This document shows positions 18,429 through 27,683 of a stretch of DNA of 64,000 nucleotides, piece by piece (position 1 is the first letter of the stretch; every line of letters starts with the position of its first letter). Source of the stretch: Rikenella microfusus DSM 15922 (lineage in GTDB: Bacteria > Bacteroidota > Bacteroidia > Bacteroidales > Rikenellaceae); the NCBI RefSeq assembly GCF_000427365.1, contig NZ_KE386488.1:744001-808000 (forward strand), written 5' to 3'. Both the position numbers and the translations under genes were made by a program. Below the pieces are notes generated by a model that was not told the DNA's origin, did not search any database, and was given only the letters and a program-made list of their open reading frames with translations.

Positions 18429-19820
18429 ATGTTCACACCCGAAATCTACACCGCCCGCCGGGCGGCGCTGCGCAAAAAAATCAAGAGCGGCATCATCCTT
18501 CTGCCCGGCAACAACGACGCTCCCGTCAATTATCCGTCCAACGCCTACGGTTTCCGCCAGGACAGCAACTTCCTCTATTATTTCGGTCTGGCGCAGCCGG
18601 GTTTCGTGGGACTGATCGACATCGACCGCGACACCGATTGCCTGTATGCCAACGACTGGACGCTGGACGATCTGATCTGGATGGGGCCTCAGCCCACGGT
18701 GCGCGAACAGGCGGCGCTCGCCGGAGTCAAATCGTCGGGGAACCTGCCGGAGTTGGCGGCTACCCTGAACAGCGCGATCAAAAAAGGACGCAAGATACAT
18801 TACGTGCCGCCCTACCGGGGCGATACCCGCCTGCAACTCTCGGTCTTGCTGGGCATCGCCGCGGAACGGCTCAAAGATTATGTATCGCGCGAGCTGATCC
18901 GGGCGATCGTCTCGATGCGCGAAATCAAACAACCCGAAGAGATCGCCCAGCTGGAAGAGGTATCCCTGACGGGTTACAAGATGCACACGACGGCGATGGG
19001 CATGTGCCGCGAGGGGCTGGGCGAATCGGATATCGCCGTGGAACTCGACAAGATCGCAGCGCACGCCGGGGGACGGACATCGTTCCGCAGCATCGTTTCG
19101 CAACACGGCGAAACATTGCATAACCTGAGTTACGGCGGACGTTTGCAGAACGGGAAACTGTTGTTGATCGACGCGGGGGCCGAGAACGCGATGGGCTACG
19201 CGAGCGACCATACGCGGACGCTGCCCGTGGGCGGAAAGTTCACGCAAAAACAGCGGGAAATTTATGACATCGTGCTGGCGGCGAATGCCAAAGGGCAGGA
19301 ACTGGCGCGACCGGGCGTCACTTACCAGAGCGTCCACCTGGAAGCGATGCGGGTGATCGCCGAAGGGCTGACGGCGCTGGGGTTGATGAAAGGCGACCCG
19401 GCCGAAGCGGTGGCGGCAGGCGCGGCGGCGCTGTTCATGCCCCACGGCCTGGGACACCAGATGGGCCTCGACGTGCACGACATGGAAGGGCTGGGCGAAA
19501 AATATGTGGGCTACGACGACGCGACCACACGGAGCACGCAGTTCGGCCTGGGAGCGTTGCGCATGGGCAAGGCTTTGCGTCCGGGGCATGTGGTGACGGT
19601 GGAACCGGGAATCTATTTCATTCCGGCGCTGATCGAAAAATGGGAACGGGAGCAGATCAATTCGGCATTTATCAATTTCCCGAAACTGCACGCCTATTTC
19701 GATTTCGGAGGTATCCGGCTGGAAGACGACATCCTGATTACGCAGACGGGCAACCGGCTGATCGGCAAACACCGGGCGCCGATCGCGGCGGACGACGTGG
19801 AGGCGGCAATGGCCAAATGA
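18429..19820 (+). CDS. Xaa-Pro aminopeptidase (aminopeptidase P, M24B)
   Basis: A 463-aa dinuclear metallopeptidase that removes N-terminal residues preceding proline. An N-terminal creatinase-like domain (about 1-170) precedes the pita-bread catalytic domain. Metal ligands are visible: Asp in LLIDAGAE, Asp in GYASDHTRTLPVGG, His in HGLGHQMGLDVHDM, Glu in TVEPGIYF and Glu in GGIRLEDDIL. No signal peptide, so it is cytoplasmic. It is monocistronic; plsY follows after 240 bp. Confidence 0.94.
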   Translation: MFTPEIYTARRAALRKKIKSGIILLPGNNDAPVNYPSNAYGFRQDSNFLYYFGLAQPGFVGLIDIDRDTDCLYANDWTLDDLIWMGPQPTVREQAALAGVKSSGNLPELAATLNSAIKKGRKIHYVPPYRGDTRLQLSVLLGIAAERLKDYVSRELIRAIVSMREIKQPEEIAQLEEVSLTGYKMHTTAMGMCREGLGESDIAVELDKIAAHAGGRTSFRSIVSQHGETLHNLSYGGRLQNGKLLLIDAGAENAMGYASDHTRTLPVGGKFTQKQREIYDIVLAANAKGQELARPGVTYQSVHLEAMRVIAEGLTALGLMKGDPAEAVAAGAAALFMPHGLGHQMGLDVHDMEGLGEKYVGYDDATTRSTQFGLGALRMGKALRPGHVVTVEPGIYFIPALIEKWEREQINSAFINFPKLHAYFDFGGIRLEDDILITQTGNRLIGKHRAPIAADDVEAAMAK

Positions 19821-20060
19821 CCTTGCGGGCCTCCGGCTTCCGAAGCCTGACCGCCGCGGCTTCCCGTGCGCCGGCGGGCGGTCTTTATTTCCCGGCGGCG
19901 CTCGAACCGGAATCTTGCGCGGAGAGCGGGGGCGGGGAATAACTCGGGAACAGCCGGAAATCGGGTCTGCCGGCAAAACGGGGAAGACCACATAATCATT
20001 ACTTGACATAAATCGCCTGACGGACGTTCAGGAATATAGCGAAAAGACAAATAAAGGGAC

Positions 20061-20690
20061 ATGACACTTACGATCGGGATATTGATAATCGCCGGATATT
20101 TGCTCGGGTCGATACCCAGCGCCGTATGGATCGGTAAATGGTTTTACCACACCGACGTGCGCGAACACGGCAGCCACAACGCAGGCGCCACCAACACCCT
20201 GCGCGTGCTGGGGCGGCGGGCCGCCCTGCCCGTGTTCGTCATCGACGCCGCTAAGGGATATGCCGCCGTGATGCTGTCTCACTTTGCCGAACTGGAGGGC
20301 GACGCTCTCTTTTTTCTCAAGATCGGACTGACCGCCGCGGCTATCCTCGGCCATATATTCCCCCTCTTCGCCGGGTTCAAAGGCGGCAAGGGAGTGGCCA
20401 CCATGGCCGGCTGTATGCTGGCCATCGCCCCCGTTCCGATGCTGCTGGGGCTGGCCACGTTCATCGTCGTGCTCGCCGCCACCCACTACGTTTCGCTGGG
20501 GTCGATGACCGGGGGCGTTCTCTTTCCTGTCTATATTATCCTGATCGACGGATTCCATTCCCCTTACAAGATCGGCTTCGGCGTGTTCGTGGCCGTCGTG
20601 CTGCTCATCACGCACCGGAAAAATATCCAGCGGTTGCGGGCGGGGACCGAGAACAAGACCTACCTCTTCCTGAAACGGCCGAAATCGTAA
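20061..20690 (+). CDS. plsY: Acyl-phosphate:glycerol-3-phosphate acyltransferase PlsY
   Basis: A 209-aa membrane enzyme with about five helices. It transfers the acyl group of acyl phosphate to sn-glycerol 3-phosphate, the first committed phospholipid step. Conserved motifs are LLGSIPSAVWIG, HGSHNAGATNTLRVLG and HIFPLFAGFKGGKGVAT. Length is typical. No plsX lies beside it. Confidence 0.96.
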   Translation: MTLTIGILIIAGYLLGSIPSAVWIGKWFYHTDVREHGSHNAGATNTLRVLGRRAALPVFVIDAAKGYAAVMLSHFAELEGDALFFLKIGLTAAAILGHIFPLFAGFKGGKGVATMAGCMLAIAPVPMLLGLATFIVVLAATHYVSLGSMTGGVLFPVYIILIDGFHSPYKIGFGVFVAVVLLITHRKNIQRLRAGTENKTYLFLKRPKS

Positions 20691-20752
20691 CTAAAGATTT
20701 AATTATTTGAAATTATTCATTACCTTTCGGATATTCCAAATCCCGAAAGGCA

Positions 20753-22732
20753 ATGAAACATATTACTCTGGGCTGTCTCGCAGCCATTCTGTCCCTCGCC
20801 GTCCGGGGCGCCGACGCCCCGCAGCAATGTCCCGAAACATTACAAGGTAACTGGAACTCCGTCGACGGTAGTCAGCAGTGGGTTTACGGTCTGCACCCGA
20901 CCCTTGCCGTGTGGCAAAACACCTTTTGGGACTATGCCGGGATTACCACCGAAGGCGCAGTGACCGCCATTCGGCTGCGCGAGCGCGGCGGCGACCGTAC
21001 CGCAACCCTCTACGCCCGATGGAACCGGAAAGACAGCACGGCGATGATCGGGACTTCGCCCAAAAACCTCGTCCCGTATAGCCGGACGCAGATCGCCGAT
21101 CCGTCGTACCGGATTCCGGCGGACGAGGATCCGGGGTATCCGTCCGGGGACAGCATCCTGCGCGACGAAATCGCCGTCGTGCGCGGTTATCTGAACGGTT
21201 ACTCGTCGGAGACGATGGCCCGGACGATCAAGATCTACGGTTTCAATACCGTTACGGGCCAGGAACTGCCGGCAGTAGGGGACATCGCGGCGGACGGCGC
21301 TTTCGAAATGACTGTGGAGCTGGGACATCCGGTCACGACACAAATTTCCCTCGCCGGCACTTTCTACGACAATCTTTATCTGGAACCCGGCGATACGCTG
21401 ACACTCTACTACGACATTCCCGACCAACGGCAATCGGCCGCAGGGCAATTATCGAGATACATGGGCCGCAACGGATACGTGAACCGGGAATTGAATGCCT
21501 TGCGGCGGCTCTATCTTCCGTTCGGCCGCGAGGAACAGCTGTTCCTGATGCAAACCACTCCGGACAGTATCCGCGCCTGGATCGGCGAACGCACCGCCCG
21601 CGATTCGGCGGCGACGGAAAAATATATCGCCGAAAACGGAATTAGTCGCAAGGGAGCCTTTCTGGCGCGGTGGACGCCGTATGTGATGAATTTCGAACGG
21701 TTGGGGCTTTATGCCATGTACCGCGCGCAAAAAGACCCGGTAGACACGACGTTTTATGATTTTTACCGCCGTCTGCCGTTAGACGACCCGCGGCTGTTGG
21801 GGATCGACAGCTACCGGTACCTGATTAACCGGTTGGAGTTCTGTCCTCTGTACTGGAAGTCCGCGCCCGAACCGCTGGATTTCGGCACGTTGGTGCGCGA
21901 GGGGTTTCCGATCGAAGCCGGAGACCTGCCCCGGATCGACTCGTTGGAACGCCGGCTGTACGTCGTGCCGGGCGACAGCGCGGCAACGGCACAGGCTTAC
22001 GAACGGGCCTGGGAGCCGCTATACGAAAAGTACCGCACGCTCTTCGATGCCCGGGACATGGTACAGCAAGGAAAGCAAGTGTATGAGTCGGGAGAGGCCT
22101 ACTGGGGGCGGCCGATGCCGTTCCTGAACGACCTGATCGCCGCGCGGCGGTTGCACGGCACGCTGCAACGGACCGACCGGAATATCCCGAACCGTTGGCT
22201 GGCGATGATCCTGAGGGAGTTCTCCTCGTCGTATGCGATCGCGACCCTGCTGGATGCCAACGATGCCCTGCGGCCGACACCCGTGGCGGCGGCCGCAGGG
22301 CCGTATGTGCCGGCCGACCGCGCGGAAAAGTTGTTGGACAGCCTGCTCCGCGAACATCGGGGGCGAGCCGTCTGCGTGGATTTCTGGAGCACGGGGTGCG
22401 GCCCCTGCCGACAGGGGATGATGGAGAGTTGGCGGCTCAAAGAAAAGCTGAAAGGCCAGCCGGTAGATTTCGTCTACATCACCTCGACCGACCAGTCGCC
22501 GGAGAAGATCGCGGCCGATTTTATCGAAAAGAACAAAATTACGGGCCGACAGATTCGCCTGACGCCGGACGAATGGAACATACTGGCGGCGAAATACCGG
22601 ATCAACGGCATCCCCCATTATATGGTCGTCGGCCCGGACGGCCGGGTGCTCGATCCCCACTTCATGGGGTATTACGACAAGGCGAAAGCCGTTTCTACGC
22701 TGCTGAAAGCGGCCGGAGCGGACGACGAGTGA
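20753..22732 (+). CDS. Secreted TlpA-like thioredoxin-domain protein
   Basis: A 659-aa exported protein (signal peptide about 1-20, MKHITLGCLAAILSLAVRG). The first 500 residues form a long region rich in beta strands, of the kind that precedes TlpA/AhpC-TSA domains in Bacteroidetes, without a catalytic motif I can name. The C-terminal 150 residues are a thioredoxin fold with active site STGCGPCRQG and the cis-Pro segment INGIPHYMVVGPDG. It probably reduces or oxidises disulfides in the periplasm. It is monocistronic; a strong bidirectional terminator follows at 22884-22935. Confidence 0.87.
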   Translation: MKHITLGCLAAILSLAVRGADAPQQCPETLQGNWNSVDGSQQWVYGLHPTLAVWQNTFWDYAGITTEGAVTAIRLRERGGDRTATLYARWNRKDSTAMIGTSPKNLVPYSRTQIADPSYRIPADEDPGYPSGDSILRDEIAVVRGYLNGYSSETMARTIKIYGFNTVTGQELPAVGDIAADGAFEMTVELGHPVTTQISLAGTFYDNLYLEPGDTLTLYYDIPDQRQSAAGQLSRYMGRNGYVNRELNALRRLYLPFGREEQLFLMQTTPDSIRAWIGERTARDSAATEKYIAENGISRKGAFLARWTPYVMNFERLGLYAMYRAQKDPVDTTFYDFYRRLPLDDPRLLGIDSYRYLINRLEFCPLYWKSAPEPLDFGTLVREGFPIEAGDLPRIDSLERRLYVVPGDSAATAQAYERAWEPLYEKYRTLFDARDMVQQGKQVYESGEAYWGRPMPFLNDLIAARRLHGTLQRTDRNIPNRWLAMILREFSSSYAIATLLDANDALRPTPVAAAAGPYVPADRAEKLLDSLLREHRGRAVCVDFWSTGCGPCRQGMMESWRLKEKLKGQPVDFVYITSTDQSPEKIAADFIEKNKITGRQIRLTPDEWNILAAKYRINGIPHYMVVGPDGRVLDPHFMGYYDKAKAVSTLLKAAGADDE

Positions 22733-22883
22733 CCGTCCGGCGGCCGGGTTGCGCCGCAGACGGCCCGCGCCGTTTTGCCTGGGTTTTCCGCGCCTCTTGC
22801 CGCAAGGCGCGGAAACGGAATCGGACGGCGACGTGCATAAAGCCCATATCCGGCATCCGTTGTTGAACACAGCCCCCCGGAAC

Positions 22884-22935
22884 AAAGAAGCGTCTCTCTT
22901 ACGGCAAGAAAGGCCGGAAAGAGAGACGCTTCTTT
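22884..22935. terminator. Bidirectional terminator between the TlpA-like and small lipoprotein genes
   Basis: Perfect 17-bp inverted repeat (22884-22900 and 22919-22935) with an 18-nt loop. The ends are AAAGAAG and CTTCTTT, giving T-rich 3' tails for both convergent transcripts. Confidence 0.8.
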
Positions 22936-22984
22936 TCTGCGTGCGTGCAAAAAAACGGGCAGACTGCCTTCGGGCAGCGCGGCG

Positions 22985-23185
22985 CTATTTCGCTACGGCA
23001 GCCGAATCGCAGGCGGTGGTGTCGCAAGCGGTCGTATCGACAGCTACGGTATCCACGACAACGGTTTCGCTCATTTCCACGACAGCGGTGGAGTCGGCGT
23101 TTTCAGTGTTGGCTGCGTTGCCCCCGCAGGCTGCGAAACCGGCGGCGATAGCTGCCACGCAAACGAATTGGAAAAGTTTTTTCAT
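22985..23185 (-). CDS. Small lipoprotein rich in Bacteroidetes O-glycosylation sequons
   Basis: A 66-aa protein with a lipoprotein signal (KKLFQFVCVAAIAAGFAAC, acylated Cys20). The 47-residue mature part contains only small, acidic and Thr/Ser residues. It holds five matches to the Bacteroides general O-glycosylation sequon D-(S/T)-(A/I/L/M/T/V): DST, DTV, DTT, DTT and DSA, the last two in the tandem TTACDTTACDS. No folded domain is apparent. A surface or periplasmic heavily glycosylated tether is inferred; nothing is known of its role. It has its own -7 box and terminator. Confidence 0.75.
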   Translation of the reverse strand: MKKLFQFVCVAAIAAGFAACGGNAANTENADSTAVVEMSETVVVDTVAVDTTACDTTACDSAAVAK

Positions 23186-23218
23186 AGCGGTATGGATTGA
23201 ATGTTGTTAAAATCGTTG

Positions 23219-23226
23219 CAAAGATA
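23219..23226 (-). promoter_or_regulatory. -7 box for the small lipoprotein gene
   Basis: TATCTTTG on the minus strand, 33 nt upstream of the ATG. It supports the small ORF being a real gene. Confidence 0.55.
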
Positions 23227-23397
23227 TACCTTTTTCGGTAACGACGGCTTTCGATAATAAATTTTTTCATAAAATCAACCGACTGACAACCAGCCGGTAA
23301 TTCGGCCGTAATGCGGACAGGCAGGCTTGCCGCCGGCCCATATCCGGTAAAAATATCGCAAACGGCGTGCCGGTTTCCCGCTCCGGCGAATAAAACG

Positions 23398-23405
23398 TAT
23401 CTTTG
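23398..23405 (+). promoter_or_regulatory. -7 box for miaB
   Basis: TATCTTTG 32 nt upstream of the miaB ATG. A near-consensus TTTC lies at 23374-23377 with 20 bp between the two elements, the usual Bacteroidetes spacing. Confidence 0.55.
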
Positions 23406-23437
23406 CGGCATCGATTTCCGAAACGAAAAGGCAGGCT

Positions 23438-24787
23438 ATGGGCAAACCGAAATTCAATCTCGCCGTGCAGCAGGGGCAAGGCAAATTCCATATCGAAACC
23501 TACGGGTGTCAGATGAACCAGAACGACAGCGAAGTGGTGGTCGCCGTGATGCAAAAGAGCGGGTTCGAATATACCGCCTCGCTGGACGAAGCCGACGTGG
23601 TGCTGGTCAATACCTGTGCCATCCGCGACAATGCCGAACAGCGCATCTGGGGCCGTCTGGCCGAATTCCGGGGGCTGAAAAAACGGAAGCCGTGGCTGCT
23701 GGTGGGCATTATCGGCTGCATGGCCGAACGGCTCAAAGACCGCCTGATCGAACAGGAGAAAACCGTGGACATCGTGGTCGGGCCGGACGGTTACCGTACC
23801 CTGCCCGACCTGGTGCGGCAGGCCGCCGCCGGCGTCAAGGCCGTGAACGTGCTTCTTTCGCGCGAAGAGACCTATGCCGAGATCAGCCCCGTGCGCCTCG
23901 ATCGGAACGGCGTAACCGCTTTCGTGAGTATCATGCGCGGCTGCAACAACATGTGCGCCTACTGCGTGGTGCCTTATACGCGCGGGGTGGAGCGCAGCCG
24001 CGACGCGGAGACCATCCTGGCCGAAGTGCGCGACCTCTTCGCCCGCGGCTACCGCGAAGTGACCCTGCTGGGACAGAACGTTAATTCCTACCGGTACGGC
24101 GACATGAATTTCGCGCAGCTGCTGGCGCGGGTGGCCGACGTCTCGCCGTTGCTCCGCGTGCGTTTCGCCACCTCGCATCCCAAAGACCTGTCGGACGAAC
24201 TGATCGATACCATCGCGGCGTGGCCGAACATCTGCCGGGCCATCCACCTGCCGGCCCAGTCCGGCTCGTCGCGGATTCTGGAGCTGATGAACCGCAAATA
24301 CACGCGCGAATGGTATCTCGGCCGCATCGCCGCGATCCGCCGGCGGCTGCCGGATTGTTCGATCTCGACCGACCTGATCGCCGGATTCTGTACCGAAACG
24401 GCGGAAGACCATGCGCAGACCCTTTCGCTGATGCGCGAAGTCGGTTACGAATTCGCCTATATGTTCAAATATTCCGAAAGGCCCGGCACCAAAGCGCAGC
24501 GCACCATGACGGACGACGTGCCGGAAGAGGTCAAGACGGCCCGCCTCACGCAGATCATCGGTTTGCAGAACGATTTGTCGCTGGAGTCGAACCGCCGCGA
24601 CGTGGGACGCCATTTCGAAGTGCTGGTCGAGGGTACTTCGAAGCGTTCGGCGGACGAGGTGTACGGACGCACGTCGCAGAATAAGGTGGTGATCCTGCCG
24701 AAGATGAATTACCGGCCGGGGGATTACGTGCATGTCCTGATTACCGACTGTTCGTCGGCCACCCTGATCGGCACGCCGCTCTGCTGA
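23438..24787 (+). CDS. miaB: tRNA-2-methylthio-N6-dimethylallyladenosine synthase MiaB
   Basis: A 449-aa radical-SAM methylthiotransferase acting on i6A37 of tRNA. It has the UPF0004 domain with the auxiliary cluster cysteines ([29 protein letters not shown]), the radical-SAM motif [17 protein letters not shown] and a C-terminal TRAM domain (about 378-445). The core matches MiaB rather than the RimO paralogue at the far end of this window: full-length UPF0004, CVVPYTRG signature. Monocistronic with its own promoter. Confidence 0.96.
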   Translation: MGKPKFNLAVQQGQGKFHIETYGCQMNQNDSEVVVAVMQKSGFEYTASLDEADVVLVNTCAIRDNAEQRIWGRLAEFRGLKKRKPWLLVGIIGCMAERLKDRLIEQEKTVDIVVGPDGYRTLPDLVRQAAAGVKAVNVLLSREETYAEISPVRLDRNGVTAFVSIMRGCNNMCAYCVVPYTRGVERSRDAETILAEVRDLFARGYREVTLLGQNVNSYRYGDMNFAQLLARVADVSPLLRVRFATSHPKDLSDELIDTIAAWPNICRAIHLPAQSGSSRILELMNRKYTREWYLGRIAAIRRRLPDCSISTDLIAGFCTETAEDHAQTLSLMREVGYEFAYMFKYSERPGTKAQRTMTDDVPEEVKTARLTQIIGLQNDLSLESNRRDVGRHFEVLVEGTSKRSADEVYGRTSQNKVVILPKMNYRPGDYVHVLITDCSSATLIGTPLC

Positions 24788-24840
24788 CCCTTTGCAGAGT
24801 CGGGTATCTTCCCTGAAAAACGGCGTAAACGGACGTCCGG

Positions 24841-25467
24841 TTACCAAATATTCCTGTGGATTCGGGTCTCGGTGTCTATCGCTTTCTGTTTGGGCAGAAA
24901 AGCGTTTTCGGCCGGATAGCCTATGGTGAGCAGGCAGGCCATTTCGTAGTCTTCGGGGGCATGAACGATGGCTTTTATCCGATCCGCCTCGTCGCTCACG
25001 GGAATGTGGAACACCGCCCCAAGCCCTTCGGCAGTGGCGGCAAGTAACATATTCTCCACGGCGCACCATGCCGAAGCGAAGTAATTGAGCGAGCTTTGCT
25101 CTGCGGGTTTCAGTAAAGGCCATGTCAGTTGGCGGAAGAATGGAATGATGAGCAGTCCGCTTTCCATCAACATTTTCTGCTGCTTGGGCAAGGCATCGGC
25201 AAACATCGCCATTTTGTCCCTGTCGCCCGATTCGTCCGCTTCGGCAACGAGTGTCTTGAACTTTTCCATGTTTTGGGCGAGCGGGGCGATTGTTCGGGCG
25301 ATATCCTCGCGGCCACGCACCACGACAAATTCGAGCTGGCGCAGGTGGTCGTTGGTCGGAGCCTTGAAAGCCGCACCGATAACCCGTCTTAAAATTTCGT
25401 CGCCGACTTCGCGGCCGGAAAAATCGCGGATGGTCCTCCGCCTTTCCAGAACTTCGTAAAATTCCAT
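24841..25467 (-). CDS. Nitroreductase-family FMN oxidoreductase
   Basis: A 208-aa NfsB/FRase-like protein. The N-terminal motif ERRRTIRDFSGREV and APTNDHLRQLEFVVV provide FMN phosphate contacts. The middle FASAWCAVENMLLAATAEGLGAVFHIP is the classic FMN and dimer-interface helix. It probably uses NAD(P)H to reduce quinones, nitro compounds or enones. It diverges from an AraC-type regulator whose start lies 224 bp away, a common regulator-target pair. By eye, base composition is slightly lower in GC than neighbours, which hints at later acquisition. Confidence 0.9.
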   Translation of the reverse strand: MEFYEVLERRRTIRDFSGREVGDEILRRVIGAAFKAPTNDHLRQLEFVVVRGREDIARTIAPLAQNMEKFKTLVAEADESGDRDKMAMFADALPKQQKMLMESGLLIIPFFRQLTWPLLKPAEQSSLNYFASAWCAVENMLLAATAEGLGAVFHIPVSDEADRIKAIVHAPEDYEMACLLTIGYPAENAFLPKQKAIDTETRIHRNIW

Positions 25468-25510
25468 CGTATTACGTTATAATAATTTGATTGTTAATTG
25501 ATTGACGATG

Positions 25511-25518
25511 CAAAGATA
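25511..25518 (-). promoter_or_regulatory. -7 box for the nitroreductase gene
   Basis: TATCTTTG on the minus strand, 43 nt upstream of the nitroreductase ATG. It lies in the shared intergenic region with the AraC regulator. Confidence 0.55.
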
Positions 25519-25566
25519 GACTACTCGTTTGTCAGGTATTTGTCGAATCGTTTCGATTGTTTGTCG

Positions 25567-25574
25567 TAAATTTG
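25567..25574 (+). promoter_or_regulatory. -7 box for the AraC-family gene
   Basis: TAAATTTG, 117 nt upstream of the AraC ATG at 25692. It implies that the in-frame extension beginning at 25557 is not translated. The 50-bp stretch between the two divergent boxes is AT-rich and holds repeated TTTG/TCGA words that may be operator. Confidence 0.45.
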
Positions 25575-25691
25575 CAATACGGGCAAATCGGGCAGCCGGA
25601 GCGGAATGAACGGACAACTAGCACGCGTATAAAACAGAGGCGATCCGTACATATTTGCCTTAAAACACAGGGCCGTTTTGCCGAGAACGAT

Positions 25692-26558
25692 ATGGAAGAG
25701 ACTGCGACTCCCTATGAATTGCCGGATACGGCGAACCATTCGTTTTTCTTTGTCGATGCGCGCATCCCCTGCGATGTGGAAGCGAAACTGCACAGACATG
25801 ACGCTTGGGAATTGCTTTATGTCACCCAGGGACACGGCAACAGGGCAGCCGGCGACACATGGCAGCCTTTTTCGGCAGGCGATGCGGCGTTGATACCTCC
25901 CTGCATGCTGCACCGCTGGGAGTTTGCCCCCGATTCGGCGGACGCCCGCGGGAATATCGGCTATCTGATGGTCGCTTTCAGCCACGCTTTCGTAACGCGA
26001 TGCACGGACCTGTTCCCCGAAGTGCGCAACCGGTTGGCCGGCGCCGCCTTTCCGGACCATGCGCTGAAGTTCGGAAGGGAAAGCGCCCGAACGATCGGCA
26101 GAACCCTTGCCCGGATGAACGGCATGGACGAACTGGGGCGGCTGAGCGAAATGTTCCGTTTGCTCCCCGTCGTCTTTACTTCGGCAGACCGCATGTTCGC
26201 CGGCAAACCGGCACGCACCGAACGGGATGTGCGGCGGATGCAGCAAATCTGCACTTACGTGATGCGGCATTACGCACACCCGATCCCGCTGGATGAAATA
26301 GCTGCCGAAGTCGGCATGAACCGCTCCGCCTTCTGTACCTATTTCAAACGTTGCAAGGGGATGACATTTTCGCGGTTCGTCACGCAATACCGTCTGAATA
26401 CCGCCTGCGAGCTGCTGGAACATTCGCGGAGGTCCGTATCGGAGATCTGTTACATGGCGGGATTTAACGACCTGCCCCACTTCGTAAGGGTCTTTACGGC
26501 TGAAAAAGGCATGCCTCCGACCAGATACAGGAAAAACATGCAGGGGAAAAACGGATAA
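25692..26558 (+). CDS. AraC-family transcriptional regulator
   Basis: A 288-aa regulator. The N-terminal cupin-like sensor (about 20-100) contains the metal- or ligand-pocket motif DVEAKLHRHDAWELLYVTQG. The C-terminal double helix-turn-helix (about 185-285) includes PLDEIAAEVGMNRSAFCTYFKR and SVSEICYMAGFNDLPHFVRVF. It probably controls the divergent nitroreductase gene. ATG 25692 was preferred over an upstream alternative because the promoter box lies between them. Confidence 0.9.
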   Translation: MEETATPYELPDTANHSFFFVDARIPCDVEAKLHRHDAWELLYVTQGHGNRAAGDTWQPFSAGDAALIPPCMLHRWEFAPDSADARGNIGYLMVAFSHAFVTRCTDLFPEVRNRLAGAAFPDHALKFGRESARTIGRTLARMNGMDELGRLSEMFRLLPVVFTSADRMFAGKPARTERDVRRMQQICTYVMRHYAHPIPLDEIAAEVGMNRSAFCTYFKRCKGMTFSRFVTQYRLNTACELLEHSRRSVSEICYMAGFNDLPHFVRVFTAEKGMPPTRYRKNMQGKNG

Positions 26559-26629
26559 AATGCCCGGAGCCGCGGCAAACCTCCGTACCGGCCGCTGCGC
26601 CCGTTCGATCGCAGGTTCCGATTCCGGGC

Positions 26630-26656
26630 GCCGTCGAACGGACGGCCGTTTTATTT
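26630..26656 (+). terminator. Probable terminator after the AraC gene
   Basis: GCCGTC (26630-26635) pairs with GACGGC (26641-26646) and is followed by CGTTTTATTTT. Short stem, modest support. Confidence 0.45.
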
Positions 26657-26768
26657 TCGGGCCGGAAGGCGGCATCGTCCTCCGGCATCCCGATTTTCCG
26701 GACGGCATGCGACGGACCGCCGTCCGCCGCGGTCATCGCCGGGACTCATAACGTTACCGTTTAATTGC

Positions 26769-26776
26769 TAACTTTG
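26769..26776 (+). promoter_or_regulatory. -7 box for the yitT-like operon
   Basis: TAACTTTG, 22 nt upstream of the YitT-family ATG. No convincing -33 element. Confidence 0.5.
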
Positions 26777-26798
26777 TCTGGTCAAGGCAAAACTCGCT

Positions 26799-27683
26799 AT
26801 GAAAAGACATACCATCCGCCAATGGGTGTACGTCGTGGTCGGCGCGGCCCTGCTCGCCGCCGCTTTCGTACTTTTCATCACCCCCTACCGCATCGTGCCC
26901 GGCGGCGTGTACGGCATGGGCGTGGTGCTCCACTATCTGTTTCCTGCGATCCAGGTCGGCACCTACGGCCTGTCGATGGACATTCCGCTGCTGCTGATCT
27001 CGTTCCGGATCTTCGGCGCCCGGTTCGGCACCAAGACCGTCGCCGCGGCGCTGCTGACGCCGCTATTCATGAATACCCTGACCTATCTGGTCGGCTCCGA
27101 CCCGGCGACCATACTCGGCGGCAAGATCGACCTTTCGAACGACGTGCTGCTAAGCTGTATCTTCGGCGGAACCCTGATGGGGGCGGGCGTAGGTCTGATC
27201 CTCAAGACGCACGCCACGTCGGGCGGAACCGACCTGATCGCCTCGATCATCTCCAAATACCTCCACCTGCCGATCAGCCGCTCGGTGCTCTACGTCGATG
27301 CGGCCGTGGTACTGTTCGGCCTGATCGCCATGGGCGACTGGAAACTGCCCCTTTATTCGCTGGTGACCATCTTCGTCTCATCGCGCGTGATCGACTATAT
27401 CGTGGACGGCGGTTCGGGCGACAAACTGCTCTTCATCCTCACCGACAGGCACGACGCCATCCGCAGCTTCATCCTCAAAGACCTGGAACGCGGCGGTACT
27501 TTTATCAAAGCCAGCGGCATGTACACCGGTGCCGACAAGGAGATGGTCTTCGTGGTCGTCTCGCGGCGCGAAGTGTCGCTCATGCGCGACCGCATACGCG
27601 AAACGGATCCCGAAGCGTTCATGATCGTCGTGGATGCCCACGAAACCCTCGGCGAAGGGTTCAAAACTTTTGAAAAACCATGA
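26799..27683 (+). CDS. YitT-family membrane protein (DUF161 plus DUF2179)
   Basis: A 294-aa protein with five or six N-terminal helices containing the YitT signature FVLFITPYRIVPGGVYGMG and ATSGGTDLIASII. A C-terminal soluble DUF2179 domain follows (about 215-290, KETEV-like segments such as GGTFIKASGMYTGADKEMVFVVVSRREV). Function unknown; possibly a transporter whose DUF2179 domain resembles PII-type ligand sensors. Its stop overlaps the next ATG by 4 nt (ATGA), so it is coupled to the HD phosphodiesterase. Confidence 0.92.
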   Translation: MKRHTIRQWVYVVVGAALLAAAFVLFITPYRIVPGGVYGMGVVLHYLFPAIQVGTYGLSMDIPLLLISFRIFGARFGTKTVAAALLTPLFMNTLTYLVGSDPATILGGKIDLSNDVLLSCIFGGTLMGAGVGLILKTHATSGGTDLIASIISKYLHLPISRSVLYVDAAVVLFGLIAMGDWKLPLYSLVTIFVSSRVIDYIVDGGSGDKLLFILTDRHDAIRSFILKDLERGGTFIKASGMYTGADKEMVFVVVSRREVSLMRDRIRETDPEAFMIVVDAHETLGEGFKTFEKP

